The notes under the pieces: model-generated
The model's input: the letters and a program-made list of their open reading frames with translations, nothing else
What the model was told of the DNA's origin: nothing
Database searches by the model: none
In this document: positions 7,634-16,338 of the stretch, piece by piece
How the letters are laid out: each line of letters opens with the position of its first letter
How positions within the stretch are numbered: position 1 is the first letter of the stretch
Position numbers and translations under genes: made by a program
NCBI GenBank assembly: GCA_028285405.1
Contig: JANQPH010000016.1
Coordinates: forward strand, 1 to 50,051
Reading direction: 5' to 3'
Source: Thermoleophilia bacterium
Lineage (GTDB): Bacteria; Actinomycetota; Thermoleophilia; Miltoncostaeales; Miltoncostaeaceae
DNA length: 50,051 nt

Positions 7634-8689
7634 ATGGATTGGACAAACCTGGAGACGCTCTGGTTCGTGCTGATCGCGGTTCTCTGGATCGGCTACTTCT
7701 TCCTCGAGGGCTTCGACTTCGGCGTGGGCAACCTGCTGCCCTTCCTCGGAAGGGACGACGCCGGCAAGCGCCAGATGATCAACACGATCGGCCCGTTCTG
7801 GGACGGCAACGAGGTGTGGCTGCTCACCGCCGGCGGCGCCACGTTCGCGGCGTTCCCGGAGTGGTACGCGACGCTCTTCTCTGGCTTCTACCTCCCGCTG
7901 TTCATCATCCTTCTCGCCCTGATCGTGCGAGGGGTCGCGTTCGAGTTCCGCGGCAAGCACGACTCCGATCGATGGCGCCTGACATGGGACTGGGCCATCG
8001 TGGTGGGATCGGTCGTCCCCTCGATCCTGTGGGGCGTCGCGTTCGCCAACATCGTCCGCGGCGTGCCGATCGACGCCGACGGTGAGTACACCGGCGGGTT
8101 CTTCAACCTCCTGAACGGGTACGCGCTCCTGGGCGGGATCACCACCCTGCTGCTCTTCACCCTGAGCGGCGCGCTCTTCCTCGGCCTACGGACGACCGGC
8201 GACATGCAGGTCACCGCGGTGAGGACCGCCCGGCTGCTCGCGCCGATCACGACGGCGGTCGCCGCCGGCTTCATCATCTGGACGCTCGCCGACGCGGCCG
8301 ACCTCGGTCCGCTCACGCTCATCTGCGCCGCCGGGGCCGCGGTCCTCTCGGTCGCGGTCGCGGTGCTCGCGTACCGCGGCATGGACGGCTGGGGCTTCGC
8401 CCTGCAGGGCGGCGTCATCGCGGCGGCGGTGTCGATGCTCTTCGTGAGCCTCTACCCGAACGTCATGCCGAGCAGCACGGACGACGCCTTCTCGCTGACG
8501 GTCTTCAACGCCAGCTCGTCCACGTACACGCTGACGGTCATGACGATCGTGGCGCTCGTGCTGACGCCGATCGTCCTGCTCTACCAGGCGTGGACGTACC
8601 ACATCTTCCGTGCCCGGATCGGGCGCACGTCGTTCGAGTCCAAGTCCCCGGTCGACCTGATCCCAGGAGCGAACCCGGAGGGCAAATGA
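7634..8689 (+). CDS. cydB: Cytochrome bd oxidase subunit II (CydB)
   Basis: A 351-aa membrane subunit of the bd quinol oxidase that partners CydA. The start ATG at 7634 is 15 bases after the cydA stop, with GGCGGAGGGCGCG between them. Family signatures are visible: FFLEGFDFGVGNLLPFLGRD, then INTIGPFWDGNEVWLLTAGG, FAAFPEWYATLFSGFYLPL, and RGVAFEFRGK. About eight hydrophobic spans follow. The TGA stop lies inside the ATGA that starts cydD. Confidence 0.97.
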   Translation: MDWTNLETLWFVLIAVLWIGYFFLEGFDFGVGNLLPFLGRDDAGKRQMINTIGPFWDGNEVWLLTAGGATFAAFPEWYATLFSGFYLPLFIILLALIVRGVAFEFRGKHDSDRWRLTWDWAIVVGSVVPSILWGVAFANIVRGVPIDADGEYTGGFFNLLNGYALLGGITTLLLFTLSGALFLGLRTTGDMQVTAVRTARLLAPITTAVAAGFIIWTLADAADLGPLTLICAAGAAVLSVAVAVLAYRGMDGWGFALQGGVIAAAVSMLFVSLYPNVMPSSTDDAFSLTVFNASSSTYTLTVMTIVALVLTPIVLLYQAWTYHIFRARIGRTSFESKSPVDLIPGANPEGK

Positions 8690-10419
8690 AGGCGGTCGAT
8701 CGCAGGCTGCTCCGAACGACGGGCGCCGCTCGCCGGCATCTCGCCGTCACGGTGCTGGCCGGCGCGGCCGCGGCGGTGCTCGTCGTCGCCGGGGCCGCGA
8801 TCCTCGCCCGTGTCGTCGCGGACGTGTTCCAGCGCGGCGCCGACCTGTCGGACGTCGCGCCGCTCCTCGTCGCGCTCGCCGTGATCGCGCTCGCCCGCGG
8901 CGCGCTGTCGTGGGCCTCCGAGGTCAGCGCCGGGCGCGGGGCGGCGAGCGTGATGTCGAGCCTGCGCCGCCAGCTGGTCGAGCACGTCCTGCGCCGTCGT
9001 CCGAGCGGCCTCGGCGGAGAGCGACGGGGCGAGCTCGCGAGCGTCGCGGTCCAGGGGGTGGACCACCTCGAGACCTACTACGCCAAGTACCTGCCGCAGG
9101 TGGCGCTCGCGGCGTTCGTCCCGTTCATCGTGCTCGTGTGGGTCATGCCCGTCGACCTGACATCCGGTCTGACGCTGCTCATCACGCTTCCGCTGATCCC
9201 GCTCTTCATGATCCTCATCGGCTTCACGGCAGGGGCCAGGGCTCGGCGGCGGGCCAAGGCGCTCGGAGTCCTCGCCGCCCACTACCTCGACGTCGTGCGC
9301 GGACTGCCGACACTTCGCTCGCACGCGCGTGCCGGAGCCCAGGCCGAGACGATCGCGCGGGTCTCCGACCGGTATCGCGCCGAGACGATGGGCACGCTGC
9401 GAATCGCGTTCCTCTCGGCGCTCTTCCTCGAGCTCTTCGCGATGCTGGGAACGGCGCTCATCGCCGTCACCATCGGGGTTCGCCTGGTCGAGGGGGGGAT
9501 GGCCTTCGAGGCCGGGCTGGCGGTGCTGATCCTGGCGCCAGAGGCCTACGGTCCGCTCCGCGCGCTGGGCGCGCAATACCACGCGAGCGCCGACGGAACG
9601 GCGGCGGCCGAGCGCATCTTCGAGGTCCTTGACGCGCCGGCGACCGTGACGAGCGCGGCGCCTGATCGCGGGGTGCCGGTGCCCTCCCCCGCCGAGGCCC
9701 CCATCGAGCTGCACGGGATCGGGGTGAGCTATCCGGATCGACCACAGCCGGCGCTGACCGACGTGGGTCTCGTGCTGAAGCCCGGCGAGCGGGTTGCGCT
9801 CGTCGGCCCGAGCGGATCGGGCAAGACGACGCTCACGATGGTCCTGATGCGCCTCCTCGACCCGTCGGCCGGTCGCGTCAGCTGCGGCGGCGTCGACCTG
9901 CTCGATGTTCCGGTCGAGGGCTGGCGGCGGCAGGTCGCCTGGCTGCCCCAGCGACCGACGATCCTGGCCGACACCGTCGCCGCCAACCTGCTGATCGCCA
10001 AGCCAGATGCCTCGCGGGCCGAGCTCTACGACGCGCTCTCGGCAGCGTCGGCGGACGAGCTGGTGGCGAGTCTTCCACGCGGCCTCGAGACGACGGTCGG
10101 AGACGGCGGACGACCGCTCTCGAGCGGCGAGCGCCAGCGGATGGCGCTCGCCCGCGCGTTCCTTCGGGACGCCACGTTCGTCGTCCTGGACGAGCCGACC
10201 GCGAACCTCGACCCCGAGACGGCCACGCAGGTCGACGAGGCGCTCGAGCGGCTGACCGTCGGCGTGACCACGGTCGCGATCGTCCATCGCCCGTCCCTGG
10301 CCCGCCGAGCCGAGCGCCTCCTGACGCTCGATGGCGGTCGCATCGTGCGCGACGAGCGGCGGCTTCCGATCGGAGGGTCCGCCGCGCAGGCCGCCCTCGC
10401 CGCGGCGGCGAGCCGATGA
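8686..10419 (+). CDS. cydD: Cysteine/glutathione exporter ATPase CydD
   Basis: A 577-aa half-transporter: an N-terminal six-helix ABC exporter domain (about 1-330) and a C-terminal ATPase. The start is the ATG in the ATGA overlap with cydB. Walker A is GPSGSGKTTL, the Q-loop is Gln422 (WLPQRPTIL), the signature is LSSGERQRMALARAFL, Walker B is FVVLDEPTANLD and the switch His is in VAIVHRPSL. CydDC exports thiols to the outside and is needed to assemble cytochrome bd, which fits its place in this operon. All catalytic residues of this half are intact. Confidence 0.94.
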   Translation: MKAVDRRLLRTTGAARRHLAVTVLAGAAAAVLVVAGAAILARVVADVFQRGADLSDVAPLLVALAVIALARGALSWASEVSAGRGAASVMSSLRRQLVEHVLRRRPSGLGGERRGELASVAVQGVDHLETYYAKYLPQVALAAFVPFIVLVWVMPVDLTSGLTLLITLPLIPLFMILIGFTAGARARRRAKALGVLAAHYLDVVRGLPTLRSHARAGAQAETIARVSDRYRAETMGTLRIAFLSALFLELFAMLGTALIAVTIGVRLVEGGMAFEAGLAVLILAPEAYGPLRALGAQYHASADGTAAAERIFEVLDAPATVTSAAPDRGVPVPSPAEAPIELHGIGVSYPDRPQPALTDVGLVLKPGERVALVGPSGSGKTTLTMVLMRLLDPSAGRVSCGGVDLLDVPVEGWRRQVAWLPQRPTILADTVAANLLIAKPDASRAELYDALSAASADELVASLPRGLETTVGDGGRPLSSGERQRMALARAFLRDATFVVLDEPTANLDPETATQVDEALERLTVGVTTVAIVHRPSLARRAERLLTLDGGRIVRDERRLPIGGSAAQAALAAAASR

Positions 10420-12143
10420 GCGCGCGCGCCGCCTCCCCGCTCGGATGGGCCGCCCGGCTGGCCCGCCCCCACTGGCCGAGGATCGGCGGTGGGATCTTCC
10501 TCGGAACCATCGCCGTCCTCGCCGCGATGGGGCTTCTGGCGACCTCGGGCTACCTGATCTCGAGGGCGTCGCTCCAGCCGCCGATCCTCACGCTGCTCGT
10601 CGCGATCGTCGGGGTTCGGTTCTTCGGGGTGCTTCGAGCGCTGACGCGCTACGTCGAACGGCTCGCCTCGCACGACGCCGCGCTGCGCACGCTGGCACGG
10701 GCCCGGACACTCCTCTACGAGCGGCTGATCCCGCAGGTCCCGAGCGGCCTGGGACTCCGCACGTCCGACGTGCTCTCCCGCTTCGTGGGGGACGTCGAGG
10801 CACTCCAGCACCTCTTCGTCCGCGCCCTCGGACCCCCCGTCGTCGCGGTGGTCGGAATCGCGGTCGCGACGGGTGTCGCGTGGTGGCTCTCGCCGGCCGC
10901 CGGGGTCGTGATGGCGGTGGCCCTGATCGGGAGCGCGCTGTTGCAGCCGACCCTGTCGGGGATCGCCGGTCGGCGCAGCGGCCGGCGCCAGGCGGCGGCC
11001 CGCTCGCAGCTCACGTCGGAGCTGATCGAGACCCTCGAGGGCGCCCCCGAGTTGGCGCTCTACGGGCAAGAGGACGCCCGGACGACCCGGCTCGCGCAGG
11101 CCGACGCTGGCCTCGTGCGGCTGGCCCGGCGCGACGCCTGGCTGTCCGGGGCGACCGGGGGAATCTCGGTGCTCGCCACCGGCGCGACGATGGCGCTCGT
11201 GGTCGCCGCCGCCATCCCGGGCGTCGTGAGCGGCCAGACCGACGGCGTGCTCCTCGCCGCGCTGGCCCTGCTCGCGATGGCCGCCTTCGAGGCGATCGTC
11301 CCACTGCCCACCGCCGCCCAGCACATGTCCGCCACCTCCAACGCCGCGGGTCGGCTGCAGGACCTGACGGAGCGTCCGCCTCCATTCGCGGAGCCCGTCG
11401 CGCCGAAGGCACTCCCCGCCACTGGGCGACTCGAGCTCGCGGACGCCGTCGTGCGTCTGAGCGGGACGCGGGTGCTCGACGGCGTCTCCCTCTCGCTCCA
11501 GCAGGGCGAGCGCGTCGCGCTCGTCGGGCCGAGCGGGTCGGGGAAGTCGACACTCGCGCTCGCGCTGACTCGCCTCGCGCCGATCGAGCCGGGACGAGGG
11601 ACGCTCGGAAGCGTCGACCTGTCGGACGTCGACGGCGACGAGCTCCGGACGGCGGTTCGGCTCGAGCGCGGCGACGGGCATCTGTTCGCGGGCACGATTC
11701 GCGAGAACGTCAGGCTGTCACGCCCCGACGCGACCGATTCCGACGTCGACCGTGCGCTCGATCGGGCCGGGGCGACGTCCTGGATCGCGACGCTGCCCGA
11801 AGGCGCCGACACGTCGGTCGGCGAGGACGGCGCCCTCGCCTCGGGCGGGCAGCGCCAGCGGATCCTGCTCGCGCGGGCACTGCTTGCGCCGGCGCGGTTC
11901 CTGATCCTCGACGAGCCCGCCGCGCACCTCGACGAGGCGGCCGCCGACGCGCTGCTCGCGGACCTGATCGACGGCGTCGCCGCGGACGTGGGGGTCCTGC
12001 TGATCACGCACCGGCTGTCGGGCCTCGACGCGTTCGATCGCGTGCTCGTCATGGAGCACGGCCGGATCGTCGAGTCGGGGACCGTCGACGAGCTCCGCCA
12101 GCTTCACGGCCGGTTCGCCGACATGGAGCGCATGCCCGCCTAG
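10416..12143 (+). CDS. cydC: Cysteine/glutathione exporter ATPase CydC, altered Q-loop
   Basis: A 575-aa second half of the CydDC exporter, starting at an ATGA overlap with cydD. It has a transmembrane domain (about 1-310) then an ATPase with Walker A GPSGSGKSTL, signature ASGGQRQRILLARALL, Walker B FLILDEPAAHLDE and switch LLITHRLSG. The region that should hold the Q-loop glutamine reads AVRLERGDGHLFAGTIREN (near residues 413-431), with no Gln at the aligned position. An asymmetric, partly degenerate ATPase site is possible. Last gene of the operon; a 5-bp hairpin overlaps the ilvB stop at 12155-12169. Confidence 0.93.
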   Translation: MSARAASPLGWAARLARPHWPRIGGGIFLGTIAVLAAMGLLATSGYLISRASLQPPILTLLVAIVGVRFFGVLRALTRYVERLASHDAALRTLARARTLLYERLIPQVPSGLGLRTSDVLSRFVGDVEALQHLFVRALGPPVVAVVGIAVATGVAWWLSPAAGVVMAVALIGSALLQPTLSGIAGRRSGRRQAAARSQLTSELIETLEGAPELALYGQEDARTTRLAQADAGLVRLARRDAWLSGATGGISVLATGATMALVVAAAIPGVVSGQTDGVLLAALALLAMAAFEAIVPLPTAAQHMSATSNAAGRLQDLTERPPPFAEPVAPKALPATGRLELADAVVRLSGTRVLDGVSLSLQQGERVALVGPSGSGKSTLALALTRLAPIEPGRGTLGSVDLSDVDGDELRTAVRLERGDGHLFAGTIRENVRLSRPDATDSDVDRALDRAGATSWIATLPEGADTSVGEDGALASGGQRQRILLARALLAPARFLILDEPAAHLDEAAADALLADLIDGVAADVGVLLITHRLSGLDAFDRVLVMEHGRIVESGTVDELRQLHGRFADMERMPA

Positions 12144-12168
12144 GCGTGCGCGGCGGGCCCCACCGGCC

Positions 12169-13890
12169 CTATGTCGTCGCCGTCTCCTCGGACCCGACGA
12201 TCATCGCGTCGGGGCCCTTGCCTTGGGGCACCATCGGGAAGACCTTGGCCGTCTCGGACACGTGGACGTCGACCAGGGCCGGGCCGTCCGACAGGAGCGC
12301 GGACCGGAGCGCGTCCTCGAGGTCGTCCTCGTCGGTGACGGTCGTTCCGGGGATCCCGTACGCCTCGGCGACCCTTGCGAAGTTGGGCTGGAACTCCTCG
12401 TAGCTCGTTCCCGAGAAGCGCCCCTCCCAGAACAGGTCCTGCCACTGGCGGACCATCCCGAGGAAGCCGTTGTTCAGGATCACGATCTTGACCGGGAGGC
12501 CGTACATCTGGGCGGTCGAGAGCTCCTGCAGCGTCATCTCGAACGAGCCGTCACCGGCGATGTCGACGACCAGCTCGTCCGGCAGCGCGACCTGCGCGCC
12601 GATCGCCGCGGGCAGGCCGAAGCCCATCGTGCCCAGGCCACCCGAGGTGACCCATCGGCGGGGGCGCTCGAACGTGTAGTGCTGGGCGGCCCACATCTGG
12701 TGCTGGCCGACCTCGGTGCACACGATCGCCTCACCCTTGGTCACCCGGTAGATGGCCTGGATCACCGACTGCGGCTGGATCACGCCCGAGCCGTCGTCGG
12801 GGTCGACGTGGTACGGGTGGTCCCGCTTCCAGTCGTCGATCTTCGTGACCCACTTCGCCCGGACCGCCCCGTCGTGGCGCTCGTCGAGGGCCTCGTAGGT
12901 GTCGGCGAGCGCGGCGAGCGTCGCCTTCGCCTCGCCGGCGATGCCGATGTGCGCGGCGCGGTTCTTCGAGATCTCGGCGGGGTCGACGTCGACGTGGATG
13001 ATCTTCGCGTGGGGCGCCCACTCGCTCATCACGGTCGAGAGCACCCGCTCGTCGAACCGCACGCCGACCGCGAGGATCGCGTCCGACTCCTGGAAGGCCC
13101 ACGTCGCCGCGGCGATGCCGTGCATCCCGGGCATCCCGATGAAGAGGGGGTGCGACGCCGGAAAGCCACCCAGGCCCATCAGCGTGGTCACGACGGGGAT
13201 GCCGGTGACCTCGGCGATGCGCTTGAGCTCGTCGGCGGCCTCGCTGTGGATGATCCCGCCCCCGGCGTAGATCATCGGCCGCTCGGCGTTGGCCAGCGTC
13301 TTGGCCGCCGCCGCGAGCACGCGCGGGTGGCCGGCGCCGTCCGGAGGCCGATACCCCGGCATGTCGGGGCCCTCGGGAGACGGCGGGTCGACCTCCTTCG
13401 CCCACTGGTCGACGCAGACGTCCACGAGGACCGGGCCGGGTCGCCCCGACTGGGCGATGTAGAGCGCCTCCCGCATCGCGTCGGGAAGCTCCGACGCCTC
13501 CTTGATGAGGTAGGAGTGCTTCACGACCGGCAGCGTGATGCCGACGATGTCGGCTTCCTGGAACGCGTCGGTCCCGACGCGCGTCGACCCGACCTGACCG
13601 GTCAGGGCGAGCAGCGGAACCGAGTCCATGTACGCGTCCGTGATCGGCGTGACCAGGTTGGTCGCGCCGGGCCCGGACGTGGCGGTGCACACGCCCACCC
13701 GCCCCGTGACTTTGGCGTACCCTTCGGCCATGTGACCGGCGCCTTGCTCGTGCCGCGTCAGGTACAGACGGATGTCGGGGTCGTCCATCAGCGCGTCGAA
13801 GAGCGGAATCACCGGACCGCCGGGAATGCCGAAGATCGAATCGACTCCCGCCTGCTTCAAGCTCTCGAGGGTTGCGTCAACCGCTCGCAT
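12169..13890 (-). CDS. ilvB: Acetolactate synthase large subunit
   Basis: A 573-aa thiamine-diphosphate enzyme that condenses pyruvate (or pyruvate and 2-oxobutyrate) in branched-chain amino-acid synthesis. The ATG at 13890 follows GAAGGGA. It shows the catalytic glutamate in LTRHEQGAGHMAEGYAKVTG (Glu48), ATSGPGATNLVTPITDAYMD, the FAD-domain region and the ThDP motif GDGSFEMTLQELSTA...NNGFLGMVRQWQ. Length is normal. No regulatory subunit (ilvN) or ilvC is next to it, so it is either unlinked from its partners or a stand-alone form. It faces cydC tail to tail with a 25-base gap. Confidence 0.93.
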   Translation of the reverse strand: MRAVDATLESLKQAGVDSIFGIPGGPVIPLFDALMDDPDIRLYLTRHEQGAGHMAEGYAKVTGRVGVCTATSGPGATNLVTPITDAYMDSVPLLALTGQVGSTRVGTDAFQEADIVGITLPVVKHSYLIKEASELPDAMREALYIAQSGRPGPVLVDVCVDQWAKEVDPPSPEGPDMPGYRPPDGAGHPRVLAAAAKTLANAERPMIYAGGGIIHSEAADELKRIAEVTGIPVVTTLMGLGGFPASHPLFIGMPGMHGIAAATWAFQESDAILAVGVRFDERVLSTVMSEWAPHAKIIHVDVDPAEISKNRAAHIGIAGEAKATLAALADTYEALDERHDGAVRAKWVTKIDDWKRDHPYHVDPDDGSGVIQPQSVIQAIYRVTKGEAIVCTEVGQHQMWAAQHYTFERPRRWVTSGGLGTMGFGLPAAIGAQVALPDELVVDIAGDGSFEMTLQELSTAQMYGLPVKIVILNNGFLGMVRQWQDLFWEGRFSGTSYEEFQPNFARVAEAYGIPGTTVTDEDDLEDALRSALLSDGPALVDVHVSETAKVFPMVPQGKGPDAMIVGSEETATT

Positions 13891-13985
13891 TCGTCCCTTC
13901 GCTCAGTCGCTGGTCACCGGGCCAGACCGTCGAGTCTACTGCGTGAGACCCAGCCGACCGTTGCAGCTGTGATCAAGGAGATGCA

Positions 13986-14330
13986 GTGAGTACATCCGAA
14001 CCTCCCGGGAACCGACCTTCGTTCGCCGAGGAGAACGCGATGAAGATCGCCTCCGAGTCGATCAGCCACTACGACGCCGAGGCCGACGTCTACCACGCCT
14101 CGTACGGACCACCGATCCCGGCGGTGAGCGTTCCCGACGAGGAGCGGGAGCTGCTGGTCAGGGTCGACCCCGCGACGGGACAGGTCGTCGGCTTCTCGAT
14201 CCCGAACTTCAAGGAGTGGCACGCCGCCAACGCCGACGAGGACGGCGGGTTCGAGATCGACCTTCCCTCCATATGGCCGATTCCGGGCCGTGAGGAGGGC
14301 GCCGAGGAGGGCTCCCAGGGCGCCGACTAG
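13986..14330 (+). CDS. Small DUF2283-like protein (paralogue B)
   Basis: A 114-aa protein starting with GTG at 13986 behind AAGGAGATGCA. A poorly conserved N-terminus is followed by ESISHYDAEADVYHASYG, then LLVRVDPATGQVVGFSIPNF and KEWHAANADEDGGFEIDLPS, and an acidic tail. The order and motifs match the protein at 2105-2407. It lies 69 bases upstream of the MoxR-type ATPase gene on the same strand, so it may belong to that transcript. Function unknown. Confidence 0.75.
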   Translation: MSTSEPPGNRPSFAEENAMKIASESISHYDAEADVYHASYGPPIPAVSVPDEERELLVRVDPATGQVVGFSIPNFKEWHAANADEDGGFEIDLPSIWPIPGREEGAEEGSQGAD

Positions 14331-14399
14331 GCGCCGGTCCGAAGGTCCCGGTTCGCTACACTTCTCCGTCACGCTTCGCACCGAACGAGGAGCCGCCTG

Positions 14400-15212
14400 A
14401 TGGGCGTCGAGAGCCAGCGCGTCGAGGACTACAAGCTCGCGAAGGAGCCGTACTACGTACCGCTCCACAACGAGATCGAGCTCTTCGAGGCGGCGTACGA
14501 ATCCAAGCTCCCGGTGATGCTCAAGGGCCCGACCGGATGCGGGAAGACCCGCTTCGTCGAGCACATGAGCTGGCGCCTCGAGCGCACCCTCGTGACCGTG
14601 GCCTGCCACGAGGATCTGACGGCGTCCGACCTGGTCGGCAAGTACACGCTCCGCGGTGACGAGACGGTGTGGCAGGACGGCCCGCTGACGACCGCGGTCA
14701 AGGCCGCCGGCATCGCCTACCTGGACGAGGTCGTCGAGGCCCGCAAGGACACGACGGTCGTGATCCACCCCCTCACCGACGACCGGCGCGTGCTGCCGCT
14801 CGAGAAGAAGGGCGAGATCGTGCAGGCCCCCGACGAGTTCCAGCTCGTGATCTCGTACAACCCCGGCTACCAGTCGGTGCTGAAGGACCTGAAGCACTCG
14901 ACCAAGCAGCGGTTCGTCGCCATCGAGTTCGACTACCCGACCCCGGAGATCGAGGAGACGATCCTCCGCTCGGAGTCCGGTATCGACGAGGACACGGCGG
15001 CCAAGCTGGTCAAGATCGCCGAGAAGGTGCGCAACCTGCGCACGCACGGCCTCGAGGAGGGTGTCTCGACGCGGCTGCTGGTCTACGCCGGCCAGCTGAT
15101 CACCGACGGGGTCGAGCCGATCCCGGCCTGCGAGGCCACGATCTGCAAGCCGATCACCGACGACGTCGAAATGCAGCGGTCGATCATCGAGATCATCGCC
15201 ACGCAGTTCTGA
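14400..15212 (+). CDS. MoxR-family AAA+ ATPase, CbbQ/NorQ-like
   Basis: A 270-aa AAA+ protein. The ATG at 14400 follows GAGGAG. Walker A is GPTGCGKT (residues 43-50), Walker B is IAYLDEV (about 105-111), and [20 protein letters not shown] is the sensor-1/arginine-finger segment typical of CbbQ, NirQ and NorQ. Such ATPases form hexamers that, with a VWA-domain partner (CbbO/NorD), remodel a target enzyme: they activate RuBisCO or load metals into nitric-oxide reductase. The VWA partner is encoded just downstream, split in two genes. No RuBisCO or NOR gene lies in the window, so the client is unknown. Confidence 0.92.
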   Translation: MGVESQRVEDYKLAKEPYYVPLHNEIELFEAAYESKLPVMLKGPTGCGKTRFVEHMSWRLERTLVTVACHEDLTASDLVGKYTLRGDETVWQDGPLTTAVKAAGIAYLDEVVEARKDTTVVIHPLTDDRRVLPLEKKGEIVQAPDEFQLVISYNPGYQSVLKDLKHSTKQRFVAIEFDYPTPEIEETILRSESGIDEDTAAKLVKIAEKVRNLRTHGLEEGVSTRLLVYAGQLITDGVEPIPACEATICKPITDDVEMQRSIIEIIATQF

Positions 15213-15252
15213 GTCGCGCGGACCTCACGCCCCCGAGCAGAGACGCCAGCAG

Positions 15253-16338
15253 ATGACCTTCGGACCCGCAGTCGGCAACGTCGGCATGTACGTGGCCCGC
15301 GAGATGCTCCAAGCGGTGCCCGAGGACCAGCGCCAGTCGTACCTGCGCATGGTCGAGGAGGTGTCCGAGCTGAAGTATCAGCTCGGCGTGGAGGTCGCGC
15401 GCCAGCTGCCGAGGCTGCTGGCCGAGCACGACCCGGAGCTGGTCGCGCGCTACCTGGAGCAGGTGCGCGACGTCGCCGATGTCGGCTGGAAGAGCGGCGT
15501 CGAGGTGGCCAAGCAGCTGCCGGACCTCTACGGCGCGCCCGACGAGTCGCTGGCCGACGCGTACGTCCAGATCGTCGCCGACGCCACGCACGGGCCGAGC
15601 GAGGACACCGAGACGGACGAGCTCGCCGGCGAGCTCGAGACGCTCGAGCGTGAGCTGCGCGAGATGGAGCCGAAGGTCAAGCGCGCGCAGGAGCTGCGCA
15701 CTCAGCTGGCCGCACGGGATCGGCGCGACGAGAAGCGCCGCAAGCACGCGGTCGAGCTCGCGTCGGCCCTGCCCCCCATCCTCGCCCGGCTGCGGCCGCG
15801 CTACCGGCCGCCGTACCTGACCCAGGTCCGCCAGATCGCAAGCGCCGACCCCGAGGCCTCGCTCGAGGCAGCCGACACGCTGCTCGACCTCCTGAACGGC
15901 GACCGGGTCTCGCCCGAGGGCGCCGCCGAGTGGGTCAACCGCGGCCTCGACGTGCTCGACCGCAACAAGGAGGTGGGGCGCGGCTACTTCCGCCTCGGCT
16001 CCAAGTACGCCCTCGAGGTACTCGACGAGCTGAAGGAGGGCCTCGCCCTGAAGTCGGTGGCCCGGGTGCTGAAGCTCTACGCGACCGCGCTCGCCGGTCG
16101 CGAGGTCGTCATCCGCAGCGCCGCCGACGTCGACATGGCCGAGGCGCAGAACCTGGACAACATCGTGCTGCCCGCCGAGATGCGGTACTTCGACGAGGAC
16201 GAGAAGAACTTCCTCGCCTACAAGGTCGCCGCGGCGCAGGGGGCGGGACGGATCGAGTTCGGGACCTACTCGCTCTCGCTGGACCGGATCTCCGACACCG
16301 TCAGCGAGCTGCAGAGCCAGTACGGGCAGGCGGCATGA
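15253..16338 (+). CDS. CbbO/NorD N-terminal-half protein (separate gene)
   Basis: A 361-aa soluble, helical protein. Repeated segments such as YLRMVEEVSELKYQLGVEVA, YLEQVRDVADVGWKSGVEVA and YLTQVRQIASADPEASLEAA look like HEAT-type repeats. A later stretch, NRGLDVLDRNKEVGRGYFRL then LKSVARVLKLYATALAGREV, and the C-terminal NFLAYKVAAAQGAGRIEFGT match the central part of long CbbO/NorD proteins. In those proteins it is fused to the part that here starts the next gene (DLFNVIEGHRVDLRI). The ATGA junction with that gene implies coupled translation of two halves of one functional unit. A frameshift artefact cannot be excluded without reads or relatives. Confidence 0.75.
   Translation: MTFGPAVGNVGMYVAREMLQAVPEDQRQSYLRMVEEVSELKYQLGVEVARQLPRLLAEHDPELVARYLEQVRDVADVGWKSGVEVAKQLPDLYGAPDESLADAYVQIVADATHGPSEDTETDELAGELETLERELREMEPKVKRAQELRTQLAARDRRDEKRRKHAVELASALPPILARLRPRYRPPYLTQVRQIASADPEASLEAADTLLDLLNGDRVSPEGAAEWVNRGLDVLDRNKEVGRGYFRLGSKYALEVLDELKEGLALKSVARVLKLYATALAGREVVIRSAADVDMAEAQNLDNIVLPAEMRYFDEDEKNFLAYKVAAAQGAGRIEFGTYSLSLDRISDTVSELQSQYGQAA

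Noticed and set aside
6041-7960. A 639-codon minus-strand frame opposite cydA and cydB
   Set aside because: The protein is charged low-complexity with no motif; cydA and cydB on the other strand carry all expected residues.
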